Source of the DNA: CAKOSP01 sp964370755
Lineage (GTDB): Bacteria; Bacillota_I; Bacilli_A; RF39; UBA660
Reading direction: 5' to 3'
Assembly (NCBI GenBank): GCA_964370755.1
Contig: CAYJKL010000007.1
Span: 1 to 48,446 of the forward strand
DNA length: 48,446 nt
Shown: positions 1 to 6,393 of the stretch, one piece after another
Numbering within the stretch: the first letter of the stretch is position 1
Layout of the letters: each line of letters opens with the position of its first letter
Notes under the pieces: generated by a model
Told to the model about the DNA's origin: nothing
The model's database searches: none
What the model saw: only the letters and a program-made list of their open reading frames with translations
Program-made: the position numbers and the translations under genes

Positions 1-638
1 ATTCTAATATCTTCTTTAAAACTATGTGTTTCATAATACTTGTGATCAAGTTTCATTCTTTCATTAAAAGTAACTTCACTTCTACCACTTGTTTGCCATA
101 AACCAGTTAGACCTGGTTTAATTTTAATAATAGTATCGAATGATTTTTTCATATCATTTTTTTCACGAGGTAAATATGGTCTAGGTCCTACCATAGACAT
201 ATCACCTTTGAAAATATTAATAAACTGAGGTAGCTCATCGATACTTGTTTTTCTGATAAAAGCTCCGACACTTGTAATTCTTGGATCGTTTTCAAACTTT
301 TTATACTTTTTGTACTCTGCTGCTGCTTTTTTATCTGTTGCAAGTATATTAGCTAGAATATCATCTGCTCCATTTACCATTGATTGGAACTTATACATTT
401 TAAATAATTTACCATTTTTACCAATACGTTCATGCGTATAAAATAAACTACTATCAATTTTCTTTACTTTATATACTATATATAATACCACAGTTGTTGG
501 TAAAAGTATACAAAGACCTACTGTTGCAAAACAAATATCGATAAATCTCTTCATAGCTAAATATCCTTTATAACGAATACTAACCGTATTTTCTTTTTCT
601 TGTGCAACTGAGCGCACCAATTTTACATCTTCGTTCAT
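1..638 (-). CDS. Exopolysaccharide sugar transferase (bacterial sugar transferase family), 3' end outside window
   Basis: Membrane phosphoglycosyl transferase that starts exopolysaccharide synthesis by moving a sugar-1-phosphate onto undecaprenyl phosphate. The frame is open to the left edge, with about 212 residues visible. A hydrophobic segment near residues 20-42 is followed by the family's catalytic region: a KTSIDELPQ block, the hallmark GDMSMVGPRPYLP stretch, then KPGLTGLWQTSGRS. The ATG at 638-636 has GGGAG and GGAAG upstream. It has its own promoter at 688-716 and probably works with the cpsCDB-galE operon at 13.7-16.8 kb. The sugar specificity cannot be read from the sequence. The family call is secure; the C-terminus is cut by the window. 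Confidence 0.92.
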   Translation of the reverse strand, partial: MNEDVKLVRSVAQEKENTVSIRYKGYLAMKRFIDICFATVGLCILLPTTVVLYIVYKVKKIDSSLFYTHERIGKNGKLFKMYKFQSMVNGADDILANILATDKKAAAEYKKYKKFENDPRITSVGAFIRKTSIDELPQFINIFKGDMSMVGPRPYLPREKNDMKKSFDTIIKIKPGLTGLWQTSGRSEVTFNERMKLDHKYYETHSFKEDIR

Positions 639-687
639 AACTTCCAAAACTCCCTTACTTCTCTATATACAATTTTAACGAGGTTTA

Positions 688-716
688 ATTATATCATTAA
701 ACGACATTATTTGCAA
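688..716 (-). promoter_or_regulatory. Sigma-A-type promoter of the sugar transferase
   Basis: Read on the minus strand, TTGCAA (716-711) and TATAAT (693-688) are separated by 17 nt, with a TG just upstream of the -10 (extended -10). Transcription would start about 45 nt before the start codon at 638. Confidence 0.7.
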
Positions 717-726
717 TTATTTTCCC

Positions 727-1377
727 CTAATTTATTTTCTTTTTTAATCTTTCTAAAACTTCTTTTCTTTCTGCGTCAGTTGTAAATGACTTAATATATT
801 CACTTAGAATAGATATTCCTTTTCTTATTGTAATTTTACCATTATTATCTTTAGCGTGATTTAGTATACTTTCAATAAGCGTTTTATAAGAGCTTAAGTG
901 CGAAAGTGATTGATATATTTCTCCTGCACTTACATAAGCATCTAAATCATTGTTATATGAGTGATTTTTCTTAATCGCTAGCGCTTTATGTTTTGCCACT
1001 ATAACTTCGTCTGCTATCACACTAATTGTTTTAACTACACTTTCTTTATCAGACACTTTTTCTTCTGATGAACTAGTTATCGCTATGCAATTTGTTTTTT
1101 CTAAAACACTTATCATAAATGCTAGTACATCATATACATTATATCTATTTACCATGAAATTTGAATTTTGTTCTACACTACTAAATAAATCTAATTCTTT
1201 GAGTATTATATATTCACTATAATTAATTTTTTCTTCATTGTTTAAATCAAAAAATCTATAAGCGCATATATTATCAACAAATTCAAATTTCATATTCCTT
1301 GAAAAAATTTCAAATTCTTTTACTTCTTCAATTCCTTTTTCGTTTATACTAGTTGTCTCTATAAAAACTCTATGCAT
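727..1377 (-). CDS. Hypothetical protein, 216 aa
   Basis: I do not recognise this protein. It is soluble-looking and rich in charged residues, with no signal peptide or membrane segment. The N-terminal half is mixed alpha/beta; residues ~130-216 look helical and end in a Lys/Arg-rich tail. The start at 1377 is well supported: GGGGGT lies 5 nt upstream and a consensus promoter (TTGACA-17-TATAAT) lies just before it, bracketed by two TGTAACA/TGTTACA dyads. It is transcribed divergently from the gene at 1505, suggesting shared control. No terminator is evident between it and the sugar transferase promoter. Confidence 0.75.
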   Translation of the reverse strand: MHRVFIETTSINEKGIEEVKEFEIFSRNMKFEFVDNICAYRFFDLNNEEKINYSEYIILKELDLFSSVEQNSNFMVNRYNVYDVLAFMISVLEKTNCIAITSSSEEKVSDKESVVKTISVIADEVIVAKHKALAIKKNHSYNNDLDAYVSAGEIYQSLSHLSSYKTLIESILNHAKDNNGKITIRKGISILSEYIKSFTTDAERKEVLERLKKKIN

Positions 1378-1394
1378 ATTTTACCCCCAATATA

Positions 1395-1440
1395 TGTAAC
1401 AATTATATCACAAATGCATAAATATGTCAAGTATGTTACA
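1395..1440 (-). promoter_or_regulatory. Consensus sigma-A promoter bracketed by two TGTNACA dyads
   Basis: On the minus strand, TTGACA (1430-1425) and TATAAT (1407-1402) are separated by 17 nt, a perfect consensus match. TGTAACA at 1395-1401 and TGTTACA at 1434-1440 lie immediately outside the two hexamers. Each is itself a TGT-N-ACA dyad and they are reverse complements of each other. The arrangement suggests a repressor binding both flanks of a strong promoter; the regulator is unknown. Confidence 0.75.
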
Positions 1441-1475
1441 TTTTGTGTTTTTTTTATTAAAAATTGCTTTTTTTA

Positions 1476-1495
1476 TGATATACTATGATTAGGAG
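1476..1495 (+). promoter_or_regulatory. Extended -10 promoter and ribosome binding site for the gene at 1505
   Basis: TG-N-TATACT at 1476-1484 forms an extended -10 with no good -35. AGGAG at 1491-1495 is a strong Shine-Dalgarno 9 nt before the ATG at 1505. Confidence 0.5.
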
Positions 1496-1504
1496 AGTAA
1501 CAAA

Positions 1505-2071
1505 ATGAATAATAAAGAATTACTTGATGGTGTTATTTACACTATGCTTAATAAATATCAATTTAATAACGCACTTCACGGAATAGTTAGATATTATAAT
1601 ACAGGGAGTGCTGCTAGTATTACTAGAGATAATAATGCTAGAGAAAGTATGAAAATGTTATCTAGAGAAGATATTGATGCTGTTATTGGTCATAGTTATG
1701 GTAACTTAATTGATTATAGCTTATCAAATTATATTGGCGGGTTGCTACAAAACACCGCGGTGCAAGAAGGTGCACATTCTAGAAGTGTTGATAATTATAG
1801 AGCATTTGAAAGAATTATATTGGGAATTTATAATCAAGAAGGTCCCCGTGCACTAGATGACATTAGATATAGGCTGGCAGCCAGTATTAGACTTAATGAT
1901 ATAAGTGTATTTGACAGAAGATTTAAAACTAATTTAGCTAAAATCGTAAATTCTGGTGAAGCCTTATGGAATCTAATTGCTGGAGATAATGACATGTGTT
2001 TTCTTGATGAATACTGTGAAGGTGTACCCGCTAATATAATAGAAGAACATCTCCAAAGTATTAAATGCTAA
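1505..2071 (+). CDS. Hypothetical protein, 188 aa
   Basis: No family recognised. It appears to be a soluble, largely helical protein. A central Arg-rich, conserved-looking stretch (about residues 88-140) contains NYRAFERIILGIY and a DDIRYRLAASIRL helix. AGGAG upstream fixes the start. It is one of the few plus-strand genes here and faces the minus-strand gene 727-1377. Its stop codon overlaps the last 4 bases of the convergent spoIVFB gene, and its terminator hairpin lies inside the spoIVFB coding sequence. Confidence 0.75.
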   Translation: MNNKELLDGVIYTMLNKYQFNNALHGIVRYYNTGSAASITRDNNARESMKMLSREDIDAVIGHSYGNLIDYSLSNYIGGLLQNTAVQEGAHSRSVDNYRAFERIILGIYNQEGPRALDDIRYRLAASIRLNDISVFDRRFKTNLAKIVNSGEALWNLIAGDNDMCFLDEYCEGVPANIIEEHLQSIKC

Positions 2072-2811
2072 TTTTTGTACTTATTTTTAAGTACTTTTTT
2101 TTCGCTACTCCACCTATTTTTATCCCAAAAATAGAAGTATTTATCTCTTTTTAAAAGGGATAAATCACTGTTTTTACTATTAATTATCTTGTGATACTTA
2201 ATGGTTTTTAAGTATCTTTCTAAATAAAATTTGTTTAAAATTAAATTTCTAGTTTTGTATCTATCTACTATTTTATATATTAAAAATGATGTCATAACTA
2301 AGTAATTAGCATTTACTTTAGCAAATACTAATATAAATGTAATTAGTATTAGTATTGATAAAATAGTAGATAGATTATAACTTTTTTTAAATGAAAAAAT
2401 TTTATTTAGAAGCGTTTCCAAAATAAAAAAACCATCTAGTGGATATATTGGTAGTAAATTAAATAAAAATATAAGGGTATTATACTCTATGAATGTGTTA
2501 TATGTATGTGTGTTTAAATTAATTAGATTTATTACTATTAGTAGTATTAACTGTGCTAAAAAACCTGCTATTGCAAGTAAAAAATCATTTTTAAGTGGTA
2601 CATTTATTTCTTTATATAGTTTTGTTATTCCACCAAATGGGTATATTGTTACGTTTTCTATTTCATATTTTAATATTTTAGAAACTAGTACATGTCCCAT
2701 TTCATGGGCAAAAACAATAATAAAAATTATTATTCCATCTTTAATAAGACCTGATAAGAAAAGTATTCCTAAGAATATGTATGTTAGATAATTAATTTTT
2801 ATAATCTTCAT
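2068..2811 (-). CDS. spoIVFB: SpoIVFB-like intramembrane metalloprotease (site-2 protease, M50)
   Basis: Polytopic membrane zinc protease. In B. subtilis, SpoIVFB cleaves pro-sigma-K in the mother cell during sporulation. The catalytic HEMGH is at residues 36-40 inside a membrane helix. The second metal-ligand motif is PIYPLDG, with Asp126. Both spacings match B. subtilis SpoIVFB (HExxH about 43-47, Asp137). Several membrane segments precede a basic cytoplasmic tail where bacilli carry a CBS domain; here the tail (~190-247) is short and shows no clear CBS. The start overlaps the end of the spoIVFA-like gene by 20 nt, as expected for an operon. A housekeeping site-2 protease is the alternative, but the gene order favours SpoIVFB. 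Confidence 0.85.
   Translation of the reverse strand: MKIIKINYLTYIFLGILFLSGLIKDGIIIFIIVFAHEMGHVLVSKILKYEIENVTIYPFGGITKLYKEINVPLKNDFLLAIAGFLAQLILLIVINLINLNTHTYNTFIEYNTLIFLFNLLPIYPLDGFFILETLLNKIFSFKKSYNLSTILSILILITFILVFAKVNANYLVMTSFLIYKIVDRYKTRNLILNKFYLERYLKTIKYHKIINSKNSDLSLLKRDKYFYFWDKNRWSSEKKVLKNKYKN
2077..2102 (+). terminator. Rho-independent terminator of the 1505 gene, inside the end of spoIVFB
   Basis: GTACTT (2077-2082) pairs with AAGTAC (2089-2094) around a 6-nt loop, followed by a T run from 2095. On the other strand the following bases are not U-rich, so it acts only on plus-strand transcripts. Confidence 0.65.
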
Positions 2812-3382
2812 ACTTTATAAACTTATTATCTTTTTTTATAACTAAGTATAGGTTTTCTGTTTCTGTTTCCCCTAGTATTGTTTCTGTTTCTAAATAATCA
2901 TAAAGTGATACATTTACATTCGTTAGATTACCATACCATATATCATACCCATCATTACCTTGCACTATAACTGTATTTCCATACATATCTTTTTCTCCGA
3001 TAAATACTACGATACCACCTGTAATATTAGATACTGGATTTGATACACTAGTAGTTAATACTTCACCATCTTCATATGACTCTATATTTGTATAATTAAG
3101 TTCGTTTGAAAAAACTAGTTCTTCATTACTAAATGTTGGAACTACTTCACCAAAATATTTTTCATATAAATTATTAAAAGTTACAAATGAATAACTATTT
3201 GTAAAAACATTTTCTTTATAAAATGCTTTATTGTCAGGACTTATCTTCATATAAATAAGAGAAGAAAAAACAAATATTATACTTAAAAGTAATTTGGTAG
3301 TAATACCAGAATGACTTTTAGTTTCTTTTTCTTTGTTTTTTCTTCCCTTACATCTATTTACTATATCTTCTAAACTTTCCAT
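2792..3382 (-). CDS. spoIVFA: SpoIVFA-like protein with degenerate M23/LytM fold
   Basis: 196 residues: a basic cytoplasmic N-terminus, one membrane anchor at about residues 28-46, and an extracytoplasmic region ending in a peptidase M23-like beta domain (ITGGIVVFIGEKDMYGNTVIVQ and following), without the usual zinc-binding HxH residues. In B. subtilis, SpoIVFA holds SpoIVFB inactive until SpoIVB cleaves it. That role is inferred here from the position directly before spoIVFB (20-nt overlap) and from spoIVB elsewhere in the window (33665-34636). It is shorter than the B. subtilis protein (about 264 aa). The family call rests partly on context. Confidence 0.7.
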   Translation of the reverse strand: MESLEDIVNRCKGRKNKEKETKSHSGITTKLLLSIIFVFSSLIYMKISPDNKAFYKENVFTNSYSFVTFNNLYEKYFGEVVPTFSNEELVFSNELNYTNIESYEDGEVLTTSVSNPVSNITGGIVVFIGEKDMYGNTVIVQGNDGYDIWYGNLTNVNVSLYDYLETETILGETETENLYLVIKKDNKFIKYEDYKN

Positions 3383-3737
3383 TTTTCATCATCTCGTTAA
3401 ATGATATGTTCTTACTAGATAATGTATACCATATAAAATATATTAGTGTATTAAGAATGATTATATATGGTGAATTTTGAAATGAAAAAGATGATAGAAT
3501 AAATATAATAAGTGATATTGTGTCTTTTAGAAATAAATTTAGTTTAAAGTTAGATAATGTGTATTTTAGTAATATAAATAAAAGTGTTATATAAAATGTG
3601 TTTAGTATTATAAAATCTAATATTAAGCCTAAAATTATTACTTCAAAATATGATTTTCTGTTTATATTAAGTATTACTAAGAATGTATTTAAATTAAAAT
3701 AGTTTTTTAAAAGTAAATCAGTTAATAAATAAAGCAT
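3354..3737 (-). CDS. mreD: MreD-like rod-shape membrane protein
   Basis: 127 residues, almost entirely hydrophobic, with about four or five membrane segments, directly following mreC with a 1-nt overlap. MreD is a small integral membrane partner of MreC in the cell-elongation complex. Sequence similarity in this family is weak, so the call depends on topology, size and gene order. It is shorter than the typical ~165 residues. It overlaps the spoIVFA-like gene by 29 nt. Confidence 0.7.
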   Translation of the reverse strand: MLYLLTDLLLKNYFNLNTFLVILNINRKSYFEVIILGLILDFIILNTFYITLLFILLKYTLSNFKLNLFLKDTISLIIFILSSFSFQNSPYIIILNTLIYFIWYTLSSKNISFNEMMKNGKFRRYSK

Positions 3738-4381
3738 TATTTCACGTCCTTTATTATGTATAAGTAATCGAGGTTATTGAAGTCTACTTTTGAATTTACT
3801 ACAAATGTATTTTTAAGATTACTTTCTATTTTACTTTCTACTACACCTATATTTATTCCTTTATAAAGATTAGCTAGTCCTGATGAGTACACTTCATTAC
3901 TACTTTGTACTAAAGTATGATCAGTTAGATTTGTTATTATTAAATTGTTATTTTCATACTTTAATAGTCCATATGAGTTATTTACCATTATAGATATACT
4001 TGTATCACTGTTTGTAAGTAGTTTTACTACACTTGTTTCTTTATTTACTTTACTGATGATGCCTACTAACCCTTCTTCATTTATAACCGCCATATTTTCT
4101 TTAATTCCGTCATTTGAACCTTTGTAAATAGTTATTTCTTTTTTAAATGAATAAATGTCTCTATATAAGACTCTTGTAAGAGACAATGAAAAATTAGCAC
4201 TTTCATAAGTACTTTCTTCATTTTCATTTAATTTTTTATAATTATTTATTACAGTTTCTGGATAAAATATATCTTTATCAAAGAAGTTATATATTATATC
4301 TTTTGTAAAAAATAAAGTTATAAAAATTAATGAAATAATTGTTTTAAGAAAAACTGTTTTCATACTTTTAGTATGATACAA
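3737..4381 (-). CDS. mreC: MreC cell-shape protein
   Basis: Membrane-anchored elongasome scaffold. One N-terminal membrane helix (about residues 10-28) is followed by a short coiled region and the two beta-domains of MreC, recognisable from GSNDGIKENMAVINEEGLVG and the later SSGLANLYKGINIGVV. Length (~214 aa) is below the usual 270-300 because the coiled coil is short. No mreB is adjacent. Start uncertain: TTG at 4381 lies 5 nt after the upstream stop, and an in-frame ATG at 4363 gives 208 residues; neither has a clear Shine-Dalgarno, so translational coupling is likely. Confidence 0.85.
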   Translation of the reverse strand: MYHTKSMKTVFLKTIISLIFITLFFTKDIIYNFFDKDIFYPETVINNYKKLNENEESTYESANFSLSLTRVLYRDIYSFKKEITIYKGSNDGIKENMAVINEEGLVGIISKVNKETSVVKLLTNSDTSISIMVNNSYGLLKYENNNLIITNLTDHTLVQSSNEVYSSGLANLYKGINIGVVESKIESNLKNTFVVNSKVDFNNLDYLYIIKDVK

Positions 4382-4386
4382 AAGGT

Positions 4387-4821
4387 TTAAGACAATACGA
4401 ATTTTTCTAAAATTATTTCATTAGCTTTTAAAATTACTTCGATATTATTACTTCTAAGCATAAGTGTTTCGTAATCTTTTAATTCTTCATAATCTCTTAT
4501 TGAGAGTATTTCTTCTCTAATTATGTAATCAATATTATTTTCTTCGTAATATGTTTTAAGATTATTAATTAGATTTTCATTTGTGTACATTGCACTGTAA
4601 ACTCTGTAAAAGTCATCATTTTCAAGAACTATTCCACCAGTTGTTTCTGCAAATGCTGCTGCACTATCACTTGATGCATAAACTCCTAGCTGAAACATAG
4701 TTACTTTATAAGACTCGCTTAATACTGGAGATTCTTCTTTTGATGCATTACTAAAAACATAGAGAGCAAAGAATGCTCCTGTAATAAGCGCAAGCAATAC
4801 TACTATTTTATATTTTCCCAA
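4387..4821 (-). CDS. Membrane-anchored SPOR-like protein, SpoIIB-like by position
   Basis: About 144 residues: basic N-terminus, one membrane helix (about residues 6-24), then an extracytoplasmic region whose FQLGVYAS start and YRVYSAMY strand resemble a SPOR (denuded-glycan-binding) domain. In B. subtilis, spoIIB, which encodes a SPOR protein acting at the sporulation septum, lies just upstream of maf-radC-mreBCD-minCD-spoIVFAB, so this could be its equivalent. That is inference from order; the SPOR match is modest. TTG at 4821 is preferred because AGGTGAT lies 5-6 nt upstream; a GTG at 4830 in the same frame has no spaced ribosome site. It heads the mreCD-spoIVFAB operon. Confidence 0.6.
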   Translation of the reverse strand: MGKYKIVVLLALITGAFFALYVFSNASKEESPVLSESYKVTMFQLGVYASSDSAAAFAETTGGIVLENDDFYRVYSAMYTNENLINNLKTYYEENNIDYIIREEILSIRDYEELKDYETLMLRSNNIEVILKANEIILEKFVLS

Positions 4822-4843
4822 TTTAATCACCTAACAATAATTT

Positions 4844-4871
4844 AACATATACAAAGTGAAAACTTTGTCAA
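4844..4871 (-). promoter_or_regulatory. Promoter of the SPOR-mreCD-spoIVFAB operon
   Basis: On the minus strand TTGACA (4871-4866) is followed after 16 nt by TATGTT (4849-4844). A short dyad, ACAAAG/CTTTGT (4851-4856 and 4863-4868), fills the spacer and could bind a regulator. Confidence 0.5.
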
Positions 4872-4887
4872 AATGTGTAATAATCAA

Positions 4888-4916
4888 TTGTTATTTTTTT
4901 AAATTTATTGTATAAT
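4888..4916 (+). promoter_or_regulatory. Promoter of the PilB/GspE-like gene
   Basis: TTGTTA (4888-4893), 17-nt spacer, TATAAT (4911-4916). AAAGG near 4932 is the likely ribosome binding site for the ATG at 4947. Confidence 0.65.
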
Positions 4917-4946
4917 TATATTTAAGAATAGAAAGGCAGTTTTGAC

Positions 4947-6278
4947 ATGTTTAAAGAATACGATTATGATAATGTACCTGTAGTAGAAATAGTTAATATG
5001 ATTATAATTGATGCGATAAATAAAAAAGCATCAGATATTCACTTTGACCCTACTAGTGATACGCTTAATGTTAGACTAAGAATAGATGGTGAGCTTCTTG
5101 ATTATGCAAAAGTGCCTGCATCTGTTAAAAAGAATCTAACTACTAGAATTAAAATTATTTCAGGAATGAATATAACTGAAACTAGATTACCACAAGATGG
5201 TGCGGTTAAGAAGTTAGACCATATTGTTAAAAATCAAAATAATCAGCAACAAAGCATTACTTATGATATTGATTTACGTGTATCTAGTTTACCTATTACT
5301 GAGGGAGAAAAAATAGTTATAAGAATACTAGATTATAAAATGAGTTCTGCGGGACTTGATAATCTTAACTTTTCTCAAAATAACTTAGATAAAGTAAAAA
5401 AAATGATAAGTTTACCAAATGGTATTATTTTAATAAGTGGTGCGACTGGTACTGGTAAGTCCACTACCCTATACTCTATGCTTCAAGCACTTAATACATC
5501 AACTAGAAATATTATTACAGTTGAAGATCCAGTGGAAATGAAAATAGAAGGAATTAACCAAGTTCAAGTTATGAGTGAAATTGGACTTAATTTTGCTAAT
5601 ACGCTTAGAAGTATTTTAAGACAGGATCCTGATGTTGTAATGATTGGGGAAATAAGAGATGATGAAACTGCTAGAATCGCTGTTAGAGCATCTATTACTG
5701 GTCACTTAGTACTTTCTACTATCCATACCAATAACTCACTTAATACTATTGAAAGATTACTAGATATGGAAATTGAAAGATATCTTTTAGGTTCTGCATT
5801 ATCTGGTATTATAGCTCAAAGACTTGTTAAAAAATTATGTCCTAAATGTAGAACAGCTAGAGAAACTACTCCGTATGAGAAAATTCTTTTTAAAGAAGTG
5901 TTAGGGCTTGATGTAAATGCTATATACCAAGCTAATGGATGCGAAGAATGTATTAAAGGTTACAGAGGCAGAATTCCAATACAAGAAGTTTTATTAATTA
6001 ATCAAGAAATAAAAGATGCTATATCTACTGGTATGAGTAAACAAGATTTAAGAGTACTAGTTTATAAAAATGATGCTATTACTACACTTATTAAAGATGG
6101 TTTATCTAAACTTTTAGAAGGTAACACTACTATTGATGAAATTATGAGAGTTATAGATATTGAAGAAGATCTTAAAGGTGAAACTGAAAATCTTAAAAAT
6201 GCATTTCTTGGAAAAGAAACGAAAACAGAAACTCCTATGAAAGCTGAATATTCTGAAGAAGAAGTTGAAAGTTTATAA
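4947..6278 (+). CDS. Type II secretion/type IV pilus assembly ATPase (GspE/PilB/ComGA family)
   Basis: Cytoplasmic hexameric ATPase that drives pilus or pseudopilus assembly. Visible motifs: the N2 domain starting around ASDIHFDP (28-35); Walker A GATGTGKST at 165-173; the aspartate box TVEDPVE near 191-197; Walker B DPDVVMIGEIRD at 227-238; the His box with GHLVLSTIHTN near 252-262; and a zinc-binding tetracysteine at C298, C301, C332 and C335. Length 443 with a short acidic tail. It has its own promoter and terminator, and no pilin, PilC/ComGB or prepilin peptidase gene is next to it, so it is an orphan in this window. PilB and ComGA cannot be told apart from this protein alone. Confidence 0.93.
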   Translation: MFKEYDYDNVPVVEIVNMIIIDAINKKASDIHFDPTSDTLNVRLRIDGELLDYAKVPASVKKNLTTRIKIISGMNITETRLPQDGAVKKLDHIVKNQNNQQQSITYDIDLRVSSLPITEGEKIVIRILDYKMSSAGLDNLNFSQNNLDKVKKMISLPNGIILISGATGTGKSTTLYSMLQALNTSTRNIITVEDPVEMKIEGINQVQVMSEIGLNFANTLRSILRQDPDVVMIGEIRDDETARIAVRASITGHLVLSTIHTNNSLNTIERLLDMEIERYLLGSALSGIIAQRLVKKLCPKCRTARETTPYEKILFKEVLGLDVNAIYQANGCEECIKGYRGRIPIQEVLLINQEIKDAISTGMSKQDLRVLVYKNDAITTLIKDGLSKLLEGNTTIDEIMRVIDIEEDLKGETENLKNAFLGKETKTETPMKAEYSEEEVESL

Positions 6279-6284
6279 AATATT

Positions 6285-6314
6285 AACTGTAAGGCAAAAA
6301 CCTTACAGTTTTTT
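6285..6314 (+). terminator. Terminator of the PilB-like gene
   Basis: AACTGTAAGG (6285-6294) pairs perfectly with CCTTACAGTT (6301-6310) around a 6-nt loop, followed by TTTT. Confidence 0.9.
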
Positions 6315-6346
6315 AGTGTCAAATCCCCTTGTTTTCTTTGACACTA
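6314..6346. promoter_or_regulatory. Perfect 10-bp inverted repeat overlapping the -35 of the giant gene (operator candidate)
   Basis: TAGTGTCAAA (6314-6323) and TTTGACACTA (6337-6346) are exact reverse complements separated by 13 nt. The right arm contains the TTGACA -35 hexamer. A protein bound here would cover the promoter. The repeat lies after the upstream terminator and lacks a U run, so a second terminator is unlikely. Confidence 0.6.
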
Positions 6347-6367
6347 ACAGGTAATCATTGATATAAT
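6338..6367 (+). promoter_or_regulatory. Near-consensus sigma-A promoter of the repeat-nucleotidyltransferase gene
   Basis: TTGACA (6338-6343), 18-nt spacer, TATAAT (6362-6367). AGGAG at 6381-6385 precedes the ATG at 6394 by 8 nt. Confidence 0.85.
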
Positions 6368-6393
6368 GTATATATAATATAGGAGTAATTAAT

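Noticed and set aside
6314..6346. Second terminator after the PilB-like gene
   Set aside because: The palindrome has no U run after it and overlaps a good promoter -35, so an operator is more likely.
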